From assembly GCA_964535735.1 (NCBI GenBank), contig CAZHTM010000003.1:29387-93386 (forward strand): DNA of 64,000 nt, given 5' to 3'. This document shows positions 17,774 to 25,858 of the stretch, one piece after another. A program made the translations under genes and the position numbers. The first letter of the stretch is position 1. The number at the start of each line of letters is the position of its first letter. The notes below the pieces were generated by a model, which ran no database searches, was not told the DNA's origin, and worked only from the letters and a program-made list of their open reading frames with translations. This stretch comes from J089 sp964535735 (GTDB taxonomy: Bacteria; Fidelibacterota; Marinisomatia; Marinisomatales; J089).

Positions 17774-18181
17774 ATGCATATATCAGAATTGATTAAAACC
17801 ACACTAGATGAACTGCAGGATTTAATGATTTCCCGAACAGTTGTGGGAGAACCGGTAAAAGCCGGGGACCATACCGTGATACCGGTTTCTCATGTTACAT
17901 TTGGCTTTGGCGGTGGGGGTAGTGAATCCTCAAAATCCGCATCCAAACCTGTGGAAGGCCAGGGTATCGGCGGGGGCTGGTCCATTAAGCCAATCGGATT
18001 CGTGGTTGTGGGACCCGATGGCGCCAAATTGTTGACCATCGGTGAAAAAGAAAGCGCTGTTACCAAATTAATTGATCTTGCGCCCAAAGTTGTAGAAACC
18101 GTTAAAGATTTTGTGAATTCCCGCAAAGATAAAGAAGAGTCCTCCGCAACGGAAGATTCCAAAACCAAAGCGGAAAACTAA
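17774..18181 (+). CDS. YtfJ/GerW family protein
   Basis: 135 residues. MISRTVVGEPVKAGDHTVIPVSHVTFGFGGGG and GIGGGWSIKPIGFVVV are the signature of the spore YtfJ (GerW) family: a VGEPI-type strand, a glycine-rich loop, and a hydrophobic strand. In B. subtilis GerW is needed for activation of a germination lyase, but many non-sporulating bacteria carry the family and its role there is unknown. Nothing else in this window suggests sporulation. A charged, low-complexity C-terminus (KDKEESSATEDSKTKAEN) follows. AAGGGG precedes the ATG by about 6 bases. Confidence 0.85.
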   Translation: MHISELIKTTLDELQDLMISRTVVGEPVKAGDHTVIPVSHVTFGFGGGGSESSKSASKPVEGQGIGGGWSIKPIGFVVVGPDGAKLLTIGEKESAVTKLIDLAPKVVETVKDFVNSRKDKEESSATEDSKTKAEN

Positions 18182-18192
18182 AGGAGAGTTCC

Positions 18193-18591
18193 ATGAGTCG
18201 ACCATTAAACGTGAAGGATTATATGGCCAAGGATTGTATCACGTTTTCCCCGGACCAGAATGTGCTCGAGGCCATTCAAATCCTGTTGAAAAACAAGATT
18301 TCCGGAGCTCCCGTGGTAGAGGATGATGACATTATTGTGGGCATCTTATCGGAGAAGGACTGTCTTCCCGTCATATTGGAGGCCTCATACCACAATGATC
18401 CGGGTAAACTCGTGCGGGATTTGATGTCCACCCAGGTAACCACAGTGGATGCAGACGCTAGTCTAATGGATGTGGCGGAAAAATTCATTACCACCAGGTT
18501 TCGGAGATTTCCGGTGGTGGAAAAAAATAAACTGGTGGGGCAGATTAGTCGACGGGACGTGTTAAGGGCGATTGAAGCCTTGCGAACCTAA
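18193..18591 (+). CDS. Two-CBS-domain protein
   Basis: 132 residues consisting of a CBS pair: VKDYMAKDCITFSPDQNVLEA...GAPVVEDDDIIVGILSEKDCL and LVRDLMSTQVTTVDADASLMD...RRFPVVEKNKLVGQISRRDVL. Such stand-alone modules bind adenine nucleotides and regulate partner proteins. An AAGGAG ribosome-binding site is 7-8 bases before ATG. It is the last gene of the TatT-ytfI-ytfJ-CBS run and is followed by a strong terminator. The partner is not evident. Confidence 0.92.
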   Translation: MSRPLNVKDYMAKDCITFSPDQNVLEAIQILLKNKISGAPVVEDDDIIVGILSEKDCLPVILEASYHNDPGKLVRDLMSTQVTTVDADASLMDVAEKFITTRFRRFPVVEKNKLVGQISRRDVLRAIEALRT

Positions 18592-18613
18592 TCCTAAACT
18601 AACGGGATATTTC

Positions 18614-18647
18614 AAGGGTGAAGTCGTTGAACTTCACCCTTTTTTAT
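18614..18647 (+). terminator. Intrinsic terminator after the CBS gene
   Basis: An 11-bp perfect stem (AAGGGTGAAGT with ACTTCACCCTT) around CGTTGA, followed by TTTT. The 3' arm and T tract, plus the next dozen bases, are repeated at 19718-19747, so a 1.1-kb element appears to have split this terminator from the aspS side. Confidence 0.9.
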
Positions 18648-18659
18648 TGTCTAAACTGA
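18630..18659 (+). repeat. Left direct repeat bounding the RAYT element
   Basis: Thirty bases starting AACTTCACCC (3' arm and T tract of the CBS terminator, then ATTGTCTAAACTGA) that recur at 19718-19747 with a single difference (A versus G before CTGA). The two copies bracket the transposase and its palindromes. They could be a target duplication or the product of recombination. Confidence 0.8.
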
Positions 18660-18740
18660 GCTTTCCTGGTCGTTAACGTCCTTGAACATTCAGCACGGCT
18701 ATCCCGGGTGCAACAATTGCAATAGCTTGCTACGCGTACC

Positions 18741-18835
18741 ATCCTCGTGACACGGCTCTGCCATGTAACGGAATCATCAATCGATGTTCGCCGTAAATAA
18801 TTGGGTTACAACGCAGAGCGTTGTAACCAGTTTTA
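18741..18835 (+). repeat. BIME-like unit, copy A
   Basis: 95 bases that recur at 19624-19718 with 87 identical positions by my count. It contains an imperfect palindrome at 18747-18769 (loop TCT, core GGCTCTGCC) and a perfect 11-bp palindrome at 18804-18828 (GGTTACAACGC-AGA-GCGTTGTAACC). The two palindromes carry complementary cores, GCTCTGC and GCAGAGC, so they are inverted relative to each other, as in bacterial BIMEs. Confidence 0.85.
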
Positions 18836-18907
18836 TGGAATAAGTTGCTCTCATTAAAACTACCCGCCCTTGTTGTAATACTCAACCCACGGACCCTCGG
18901 GACCCTC

Positions 18908-18969
18908 GTTACATGGCTCTGCCATGTAACGCAAATCAAACACCCGACACAACGCAGAGCGTTGTGTCG
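18908..18969 (+). repeat. BIME-like unit, copy C (partial)
   Basis: A perfect palindrome at 18908-18930 (GTTACATGGC-TCT-GCCATGTAAC) and another at 18945-18969 (CGACACAACGC-AGA-GCGTTGTGTCG), 14 bases apart. These are diverged, shortened relatives of the pair in copies A and B, again with TCT and AGA loops in opposite sense. Confidence 0.85.
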
Positions 18970-19013
18970 AGGTGAAGCAGAGTAAAGGTTTTTAACCCGC
19001 GGGTATTTGTTTA

Positions 19014-19550
19014 TTAATCAGAAAACCGGGTGATTGATATTTTGGCGGCAAGCCCCGCAAAGTTCCTTGCGCTTGAATAGAACCAATCCTCGGGACGGCT
19101 TACATAACCTTTACGAACAGGATTGAGATGTATATAATCCATTTTTTGTTGAAATATTTCCATCGTTTGGATTTGTTTCGGTGAATAACCACCCTGCCAG
19201 AATTGATAATCGGAATCCTGGCGGTTTGGCGATTTTGCCTGATGTAAAGCATCTAAGATATCTGTTTGTTTCCGCGATTTGTAATAGTCGATAATTCGCC
19301 GGGCTGTATAGGATTTAAAACGTATCATATTCTTTATTATTTGATCTGACTGCAGAATCAGATGTAAATGATCATGCATGATAACATAGCTATACAACCT
19401 GATGGATCGTTCGTTTTGTAAAAACTGCAATGATTGAAGAACGATCTCTTTAACCGGGACGGGCGTCAATAGCGACATCCATTCTACTACTGTACAGGTA
19501 ACAAAATACGGGTACTCCGGTTCATATACTTTATAACGATTTCGTGTCAT
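19014..19550 (-). CDS. REP-associated tyrosine transposase (RAYT, Y1/HUH family)
   Basis: 178 residues, full length for the family. The HUH metal-binding motif is in MHDHLHLIL (H61, H63), and the catalytic tyrosine is Y139 in KMDYIHLNPVRKGYV; WQGGYSPKQI and the aromatic N-terminus YFVTCTVVEW are also typical. Such enzymes cut and join single-stranded REP palindromes and are thought to spread them. Palindromes of the expected kind surround the gene. No frameshift or stop interrupts it, so it may be active. It appears as the only cargo of the element. Confidence 0.93.
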   Translation of the reverse strand: MTRNRYKVYEPEYPYFVTCTVVEWMSLLTPVPVKEIVLQSLQFLQNERSIRLYSYVIMHDHLHLILQSDQIIKNMIRFKSYTARRIIDYYKSRKQTDILDALHQAKSPNRQDSDYQFWQGGYSPKQIQTMEIFQQKMDYIHLNPVRKGYVSRPEDWFYSSARNFAGLAAKISITRFSD

Positions 19551-19623
19551 AGAATTCCAAAATTTATATTATTTGTACCCTCCGTTACAAAGCTTGGTCC
19601 TCGTATACACGCCTCCATCAACT

Positions 19624-19718
19624 ATCCTCGTTACATGGCTCTGCCGTGTAACAGAATTATCAGTCGATGTTCGCCGTAAATAATTGGGTTACAACGCAGA
19701 GCGTTGCAACCAGTTTTA
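19624..19718 (+). repeat. BIME-like unit, copy B
   Basis: Second copy of the 95-base unit at 18741-18835, in the same orientation. Its palindromes are at 19630-19652 (GTTACATGGC-TCT-GCCGTGTAAC, one mismatch) and 19687-19711 (loop AGA, one mismatch). The mismatches lie mostly within stems. Confidence 0.85.
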
Positions 19719-19747
19719 ACTTCACCCTTTTTTATTGTCTAAGCTGA
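19718..19747 (+). repeat. Right direct repeat bounding the RAYT element
   Basis: Copy of 18630-18659 (29 of 30 bases equal). Here the half-terminator has no partner arm, so it cannot fold; it starts immediately at the end of BIME copy B and lies 11 bases beyond the aspS stop. Confidence 0.8.
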
Positions 19748-19758
19748 ACATTAAATAT

Positions 19759-21522
19759 CTAGTGTGACTTATCCTTGCGGACAATCGCAATTCCCAACTC
19801 ATCCAATTGCCGCTGGGAAACTTCGCTAGGTGATTCATCCATGAGCGACGACGCTGAGGTGGTTTTGGGAAACGCAATGACATCCCGGATATTGGTTGTT
19901 TTGCACAGGAGCATTACGAATCGATCAAATCCAAAGGCAATTCCACCATGGGGTGGTGCGCCGTAACGCAAGGCTTCAAGTAAAAAGCCGAATTTCTCCT
20001 GCGCTTCTTGCTCTGAAATTCCCAAATGGCGAAATACCTGATCCTGCACCTCCCGCTGGTGAATACGAATCGATCCGCCAGCGACTTCATATCCGTTGAT
20101 TACCAGGTCATACCCCCGGGAATAGACTTGATCGGGCGCAGTTGCCATTTTGGGAAGGTCTTCCAGTTTCGGAGAGGTGAACGGATGATGAACCGCCACA
20201 TACCGGCCGTCGTCTTCATCCCATTCAAACATGGGCATGTCCACCACCCAACAGGGTTTAAACTCATCAGGTGAAGCCAGGTTTTCCCGCCGGGCGATTT
20301 CCGTTCTCAGCGCGCCCATGGCTGTTTGCGCCACTCGTTTGGCATCACCAATAAGGAAGAGGATCGAACCATCGGGGAGAGAAAGATCACGTATTAATCG
20401 ATCTTGAAGATCTGGATTGAAAAATTTGGAAATCCCCCCGGTGAGTTGCGCTTCATTTACTTTCATCCAGGCTAGCCCTTTGGCGCCAAAGGACTTTACA
20501 TGGTCTGTTAGGCCGTCAATGACTTTCCGGGAATAGGATTCCCCGTTAGGAACCACAAGGCCTTTCACCGTTTCCGCCGACTTAAACGCCTGAAAATCAG
20601 ATTCGTCGGTATACGTTTTTACATCCTGAAGCGGTAAGTCATAGCGCAGATCCGGTTTGTCGGTTCCGTAGGTGTCCATGGCTTCGTTAAAGGTCAGGAC
20701 CGGAAATGTGTCCGGGAGTTCTACCCCCAGGATGGCACGAAACACTTCCCGGGTCAATCCTTCACTCACCGCCTGGATATCCGCCTCGTCCACAAATGAC
20801 ATTTCAATATCGATTTGGGTAAACTCCGGCTGACGATCGGCCCGCAAATCTTCATCCCGGAAACATTTCACAATTTGAAAATACCGGTCGAAACCCGCAA
20901 TCATAAGCAACTGTTTATAGGTTTGGGGCGATTGGGGAAGGGCGTAGAATTTTCCCCGGTGGATGCGGCTGGGAACCAGGTAATCTCGGGCTCCTTCCGG
21001 TGTCGATTTCATGAGCACCGGAGTTTCAATCTCAAAAAATCCGTTCCGGTCCAGATACTGACGGACAACCTGAGCCGCCCGGTGACGGACCGCCAGAGTC
21101 GATTGCAATTCTTCCGTCCGTAATTCCAAATACCGGTATTTGAGCCGCAAATCTTCCAACGCCGCTTCCCGGTCGGTAATTACAAACGGCAACGGGTCCG
21201 CTTCGCTGAGCAATTCCATTGAGGCAACCATCACCTCAATTTCGCCGGTGGCCATATTGGGATTAACGGCCTGATCGGCACGATGCTGAACCGTACCCTG
21301 AATCGACAATACATCTTCCATCGATAATTTCTTCGCCTGGTTCAAGTCCCCCTGAAAATGCTCCGAATCGAAGACAATCTGAGTTTTTCCATGGCGATCC
21401 CGAAGATCCACAAAAATAATCTGTCCATGAAGCCGGACGGAATTGACCCATCCATTTAATACCACCCGAGTTCCTACAGCTTCAGCTGTCAGTTCACCAC
21501 AGGTATGTGTTCGTTTCATCAT
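19759..21522 (-). CDS. aspS: Aspartyl-tRNA synthetase, bacterial type
   Basis: Class II synthetase that charges tRNA-Asp (some bacterial members also charge tRNA-Asn; I cannot tell which from the sequence). 587 residues: N-terminal OB fold (VVLNGWVNSVRLHGQIIFVDLRDRHG), the catalytic core with LMKSTPEGARDYLVPSR and FRDEDLRADRQPEFTQIDIEMSF, the GAD insert, and motif 3 in GIAFGFDRFVMLLC. Two successive ATGs (21522 and 21519) could start it. It ends at the right border of the RAYT element, which seems to have separated it from a shared bidirectional terminator. Confidence 0.97.
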   Translation of the reverse strand: MMKRTHTCGELTAEAVGTRVVLNGWVNSVRLHGQIIFVDLRDRHGKTQIVFDSEHFQGDLNQAKKLSMEDVLSIQGTVQHRADQAVNPNMATGEIEVMVASMELLSEADPLPFVITDREAALEDLRLKYRYLELRTEELQSTLAVRHRAAQVVRQYLDRNGFFEIETPVLMKSTPEGARDYLVPSRIHRGKFYALPQSPQTYKQLLMIAGFDRYFQIVKCFRDEDLRADRQPEFTQIDIEMSFVDEADIQAVSEGLTREVFRAILGVELPDTFPVLTFNEAMDTYGTDKPDLRYDLPLQDVKTYTDESDFQAFKSAETVKGLVVPNGESYSRKVIDGLTDHVKSFGAKGLAWMKVNEAQLTGGISKFFNPDLQDRLIRDLSLPDGSILFLIGDAKRVAQTAMGALRTEIARRENLASPDEFKPCWVVDMPMFEWDEDDGRYVAVHHPFTSPKLEDLPKMATAPDQVYSRGYDLVINGYEVAGGSIRIHQREVQDQVFRHLGISEQEAQEKFGFLLEALRYGAPPHGGIAFGFDRFVMLLCKTTNIRDVIAFPKTTSASSLMDESPSEVSQRQLDELGIAIVRKDKSH

Positions 21523-21604
21523 AGTACTCGATAATGTGATTATTGTTATTTAGAATGTTAACGCCGCTGGCAATCCAGATTCAATCAGAAGACTCGATAT
21601 AAAC

Positions 21605-21635
21605 GAAAAACCGCCTGAGGCAAACAGGCGGTTTC
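21605..21635 (-). terminator. Terminator of the ATP synthase operon
   Basis: On the minus strand GAAACCGCCTG pairs with CAGGCGGTTTTTC around TTTGCCT, followed by further T. It lies 25 bases after the atpC stop and closes the long parA-to-atpC gene run. Confidence 0.92.
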
Positions 21636-21659
21636 GGGAATTGAATCTGATTCCAATCT

Positions 21660-22049
21660 TTATTGTACAATCTGCAGGCGATTCATGGCCCGCGCCAGGG
21701 AAGCCTTGGCCCGAATGCGGTCCGCATTTTCCTGCTTCAGCCTCATTTCGGCGCGTTCCAGCGCTTTTTTAGCCCGTTCCACATCAATTTCCTCCTGGAA
21801 TTCCGCCGTTTCCACCAGCAATAAAACTTTATCGCCTTTGATTTCCGCATATCCCCCGCTGGTGGCCAGCCAACAGTCTCCGCCGTTTCCGGAAATTTTC
21901 ACTGGTCCTATGTCCAGAGCAATCATCGCTTCCGCGTGGCCGCCCAAAACTCCAAAGGAGCCGTCCACTCCGGGACAACGCACATAGGATATATCTTTTT
22001 CCTTGATAACCCGGGTGGGTGTCACAATTTCCAGTTCAAAAGTACGCAT
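21660..22049 (-). CDS. atpC: F1Fo ATP synthase subunit epsilon
   Basis: Central-stalk subunit that couples rotation and regulates ATPase activity. 129 residues: N-terminal beta sandwich (FELEIVTPTRVIKEKDISYVRCPGVDGSFGVLGGHA) and a C-terminal helical hairpin rich in E, R and A. Its ATG overlaps the atpD stop by one base (TGATG). Last gene of the operon. Confidence 0.95.
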   Translation of the reverse strand: MRTFELEIVTPTRVIKEKDISYVRCPGVDGSFGVLGGHAEAMIALDIGPVKISGNGGDCWLATSGGYAEIKGDKVLLLVETAEFQEEIDVERAKKALERAEMRLKQENADRIRAKASLARAMNRLQIVQ

Positions 22050-23449
22050 CAGGCAGCGACCAGTTTTTTACCTTTTTCAATGGCTTCGTCGATGGTTCCC
22101 ACATACCGAAACGCCTGCTCCGGTAAATCGTCCACTTCGCCGTTCAGAATCGCTTCAAAGCCGCTCACGGTATCTTCCAGGGTAACATACCGCCCTTCAC
22201 TGCCCGTAAATTGCTCGGCCACGAAGAAAGGTTGTGACATAAAGCCCTGGATTTTCCGGGCGCGAGCCACGGTCAGTTTATCTTCGTCGGACAACTCATC
22301 CATTCCCAAAATGGCGATAATGTCGTTCAATTCACGATATTTCTGCAGAATCTGCTGCACGGACCGGGCCACACCGTAGTGCCGTTCCCCAACCACACGG
22401 GGATCCAAAATCCGGGAGGTGGATGCCAACGGATCAACCGCCGGATAAATACCTAGCTCCGCAATTTTCCGTTCTAGCACGGTCGTGGCATCCAGGTGGG
22501 CGAAGGTGTTTGCGGGAGCCGGGTCAGTCAGGTCATCCGCGGGGACATATACGGCCTGAACGGAAGTGATGGACCCCTTTTTCGTACTGGTAATCCGTTC
22601 CTGCAAAGCGCCCATTTCCGTGGCCAAGGTCGGTTGATACCCTACGGCGGAAGGCATACGGCCTAACAGAGCTGATACCTCTGATCCAGCCTGCGTGAAT
22701 CGGAAAATATTGTCCATAAAGAACAGTACATCCCGTCCTTCTTCATCGCGGAAATATTCCGCCATGGTCAATCCGGAAAGAGCCACGCGCAACCGGGCTC
22801 CGGGGGGTTCATTCATCTGACCAAAGACCATCACGGTCTTGGATATCACCCCTGATTCCGTCATTTCCCGGTATAAGTCATTTCCTTCACGGGTCCGTTC
22901 GCCCACACCGGCAAAAACGGAATATCCACCATGTTCCGTGGCGATATTGCGAATCAGCTCCTGAATCAACACGGTTTTACCCACACCGGCACCGCCGAAT
23001 AATCCTGTTTTTCCACCACGGGTGTAGGGTTCCATTAAATCCACAACTTTAATTCCCGTTACCAGGACTTCCGTGGTCGTGGTCAATTCTTCCAGTTTGG
23101 GCGCATCCCGGTGAATGGGTTTCACTTTTAAATCAGGGAGGGGTTCTTTCCCATCAATGGTATTCCCCAGAACGTCAAATAAGCGACCCAAGGTATCCTG
23201 GCCGGTGGGCACGGAAATAGGCTGTCCCGTATTCACAACCTCTACACCCCGGGCCAAGCCATCCGTAGAATCCATCGCGATTGTGCGTACAATCGAATTT
23301 CCCAGATGCTGGGCCACTTCCAGGATCAGTTTGGAATCGCCCCGGTCCACTTCCAGGGCATTTAAAATTTCCGGCAAGTGGCCATCTTCAAATACGACGT
23401 CCACTACCGCACCCATAATCTGTAAAATTTTACCCGTTTTGGAGTTCAT
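22049..23449 (-). CDS. atpD: F1Fo ATP synthase subunit beta
   Basis: Catalytic F1 subunit. 466 residues with Walker A GGAGVGKT, the catalytic glutamate in GVGERTREGNDLY, the Walker B stretch RDVLFFMDNIFRF and the signature PAVDPLASTSRIL. GAGGAA precedes ATG 23449. It lies between atpG and atpC. Confidence 0.98.
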   Translation of the reverse strand: MNSKTGKILQIMGAVVDVVFEDGHLPEILNALEVDRGDSKLILEVAQHLGNSIVRTIAMDSTDGLARGVEVVNTGQPISVPTGQDTLGRLFDVLGNTIDGKEPLPDLKVKPIHRDAPKLEELTTTTEVLVTGIKVVDLMEPYTRGGKTGLFGGAGVGKTVLIQELIRNIATEHGGYSVFAGVGERTREGNDLYREMTESGVISKTVMVFGQMNEPPGARLRVALSGLTMAEYFRDEEGRDVLFFMDNIFRFTQAGSEVSALLGRMPSAVGYQPTLATEMGALQERITSTKKGSITSVQAVYVPADDLTDPAPANTFAHLDATTVLERKIAELGIYPAVDPLASTSRILDPRVVGERHYGVARSVQQILQKYRELNDIIAILGMDELSDEDKLTVARARKIQGFMSQPFFVAEQFTGSEGRYVTLEDTVSGFEAILNGEVDDLPEQAFRYVGTIDEAIEKGKKLVAA

Positions 23450-23464
23450 TCACGTTCCTCGTTA

Positions 23465-24316
23465 TTATTTCAGCGCTTCGGCGCCACTAACGATTTCCAG
23501 CATTTCTGTGGTAATCGCATTTTGCCGCGCTTTATTGTATTCCAATTGGAGTGTTTTAATCATTTCAATGGCATTGTCGGTGGCATTTTCCATGGCAACC
23601 ATCCGTGCCGCCTGTTCACTGGCAAAAGACTCCAGCAAGTACCGCCAGATTTGAACATTGAGATGGCGGGGTACCAAAGATTTAACAATCGCATCTTTGG
23701 AGGGTTCATAAAGGCGATTTTGAGATTGTTTAGTGCCAGATTCGAAGGCCAGGGGCAACAACGTTTCCACAACAATTTCCTGCGTTGCCACATTCTTGAA
23801 TTCGTTAAAGATGACCCGGATTTCATCCACATAACCATTCAGGAAATGACTTACGATTCCATTTCCAATCTTGATGGCATGGTTAAAATCCAGCTCATTC
23901 CAGAATTCCACATGGGATTCGATAATATTGAAATTCCTATTCCGGAAATGATCGGCACCTTTTTTCCCGATGCAGAATAAATCCACATTTTCCACACCGA
24001 TGGAATCGATCTCCCGGTAGGTACGCTTAATAATATTGGTATTGAACGAACCCGCCAACCCCCGATCGGAAGTCACGACCACAATTCCAACACGGCGAAC
24101 CGGGCGGACTTCCAGCAAATCAAGCACACTGCGATCCACGTCGGGCAGCAAGTCCTGGATCACGTCCCGGATGCGATACGCATACGGACGCGCCTCTTCC
24201 ATGTGTTCCTGAGCCTTCCGCATTTTAGCACCGGCCACCATCTTCATGGCGCTGGTGACTTTCTGGATACTCTTGACCGATTTAATTCGGTTACGGATTT
24301 CTTTTAGACTGGCCAT
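23465..24316 (-). CDS. atpG: F1Fo ATP synthase subunit gamma
   Basis: Rotor shaft of F1. 283 residues with the N-terminal coiled coil (ASLKEIRNRIKSVKSIQKVT then SAMKMVAGAKMRKAQ) and the C-terminal coiled coil with MVAMENATDNAIEMIKTL and EYNKARQNAITTEMLEIVSGA. It starts 3 bases after the atpA stop, and no ribosome-binding site stands out, so re-initiation after atpA is likely. Confidence 0.97.
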   Translation of the reverse strand: MASLKEIRNRIKSVKSIQKVTSAMKMVAGAKMRKAQEHMEEARPYAYRIRDVIQDLLPDVDRSVLDLLEVRPVRRVGIVVVTSDRGLAGSFNTNIIKRTYREIDSIGVENVDLFCIGKKGADHFRNRNFNIIESHVEFWNELDFNHAIKIGNGIVSHFLNGYVDEIRVIFNEFKNVATQEIVVETLLPLAFESGTKQSQNRLYEPSKDAIVKSLVPRHLNVQIWRYLLESFASEQAARMVAMENATDNAIEMIKTLQLEYNKARQNAITTEMLEIVSGAEALK

Positions 24317-24319
24317 AGA

Positions 24320-25843
24320 TCAGGCAACAAAGCCTTTTTTAAAGGATTCCACCGCTTCCTGTAACTGAGTATTCAATTCGTCAGAAATATCACCCGTGTC
24401 ACGAATCGAATCCAGCACATCGCGGTAATTGGCATCAAGATAGGACAGGAAGCCTTCTTCAAATTCAGCCACTTTTTCCAGGGGAATATCATCCAGGTAG
24501 CCCTGACTTCCCGCAAACAAAATGGCAATTTGTTTCTCCACATCCATGGGAGAGTATTGCTTCTGTTTTAGCACTTCCACCATTCGAGCCCCCCGTGTAA
24601 GTTGGGCTTTGGTGGATTTATCCAGGTCGGACCCGAATTTGGCGAATGCTTCCAGTTCCCGGTACTGGGCCAGGTCAAGACGCAGTCGACCTGCCACTTT
24701 TTTCATGGCTTTGATCTGAGCATTTCCGCCCACACGCGACACGGAGATACCCACATCCACCGCCGGTCGAACACCGGCATTAAATAAACTACTGACCAAA
24801 TAAATCTGACCATCCGTAATGGAAATCACGTTAGTGGGAATGTAGGCGGACACGTCCCCTTCCTGGGTCTCAATGATGGGCAGTGCCGTCAAGGAGCCGC
24901 CCCCCAGCTCATCACTCAATTTGGACGCCCGTTCCAGCAGACGGCTGTGAAGATAAAACACATCACCGGGATAGGCTTCACGACCGGGAGGCCGCCGAAG
25001 AACCAGGGACATTTGACGATAAGCCGCCGCCTGTTTGGACAGATCATCGTAGATGATTAACGCATGCATTCCATTGTCCCGGAAATATTCACCCATCGCC
25101 GCGCCGGAATAAGGAGCAATATACTGCAACGGTGCAGGATCAGAGGCGTTCGCCGTAATCACGGTCGTGTAATCCATGGCGCCGGCATCTTCCAGTTCCT
25201 TCACTACCCGGGCAACCGTAGACGCTTTCTGACCAATGGCCACATAAAAACAGTAGACCGGTTTATCCGTTTGGTGGGTGTATTTCTGATTGATAATGGC
25301 GTCGATGGCGATTGCGGTTTTCCCGGTCTGACGGTCGCCAATGATCAATTCCCGCTGGCCCCGGCCGATGGGAATCATACTGTCAATTGATTTCAGTCCG
25401 GTTTGCAGAGGTTCTTTCACCGGTTGACGGGCCATCACACCCAGGGCTTTCCGCTCAATCGGCAGAGACTCTTCGGTATCGATGGGGCCTTTGCCATCCA
25501 GGGGTTGTCCCAGAGGATTGACCACCCGTCCCAGGAGGGCTTTTCCCACAGGGACTTCCACGACTCGGCCGGTACGTTTGGCCAGGTCACCTTCTTCCAC
25601 CAGACGACTGTCACCAAACAGCACCAGACCCACATTGTCTTCTTCCAGATTGAGGGCCATACCGAAGACGCCGTTTTGCAGCTCCACCAGTTCCGAACTG
25701 ACCACATTTTCCAGTCCGCTGACCCGGGCGACACCGTCACCGATATCAATGACCTCACCCGCTTCAGCGACGTCTATTTCGATCTTGTACTGGTCAATTT
25801 GCGCTCGCAGTAAATCTCTTATTTCGTCTGCTTTGAATTCCAT
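24320..25843 (-). CDS. atpA: F1Fo ATP synthase subunit alpha
   Basis: Non-catalytic nucleotide-binding F1 subunit. 507 residues: Walker A GDRQTGKTAIA near 170, RPPGREAYPGDVFYLHSRLLERA, and the signature PAVDVGISVSRVGG. GGAAGAG stands just before ATG 25843. Confidence 0.98.
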   Translation of the reverse strand: MEFKADEIRDLLRAQIDQYKIEIDVAEAGEVIDIGDGVARVSGLENVVSSELVELQNGVFGMALNLEEDNVGLVLFGDSRLVEEGDLAKRTGRVVEVPVGKALLGRVVNPLGQPLDGKGPIDTEESLPIERKALGVMARQPVKEPLQTGLKSIDSMIPIGRGQRELIIGDRQTGKTAIAIDAIINQKYTHQTDKPVYCFYVAIGQKASTVARVVKELEDAGAMDYTTVITANASDPAPLQYIAPYSGAAMGEYFRDNGMHALIIYDDLSKQAAAYRQMSLVLRRPPGREAYPGDVFYLHSRLLERASKLSDELGGGSLTALPIIETQEGDVSAYIPTNVISITDGQIYLVSSLFNAGVRPAVDVGISVSRVGGNAQIKAMKKVAGRLRLDLAQYRELEAFAKFGSDLDKSTKAQLTRGARMVEVLKQKQYSPMDVEKQIAILFAGSQGYLDDIPLEKVAEFEEGFLSYLDANYRDVLDSIRDTGDISDELNTQLQEAVESFKKGFVA

Positions 25844-25858
25844 GTACTCTTCCAGAGG

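Larger units (their letters stand above)
18660..19747 (-). mobile_element. RAYT-REP element inserted in a terminator
   Basis: About 1.09 kb holding a Y1-type REP-associated transposase (19014-19550) with REP-like palindromes on both sides and 30-bp direct repeats outside. Unlike IS200/IS605 elements, RAYTs are usually single copy and linked to dispersed REP/BIME palindromes. The left side carries four palindromes and the right side two. The right end includes the second direct repeat. The left non-repeat part 18661-18740 shows nothing else recognisable. Confidence 0.75.

Noticed and set aside
18730..18939. 69-codon minus-strand frame in the RAYT element
   Set aside because: Consists of REP palindromes read as protein (TRVPRVRG, ALRCNPIIYGEHRL).
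18741..19718. CRISPR-like array from repeated palindromes
   Set aside because: Repeats are irregularly spaced, long and in BIME form around a RAYT; no cas genes are present.
24320..25843. Long antisense frames opposite atpA (for example 25403-25813)
   Set aside because: Such frames are common opposite GC-rich conserved genes and carry no domain.
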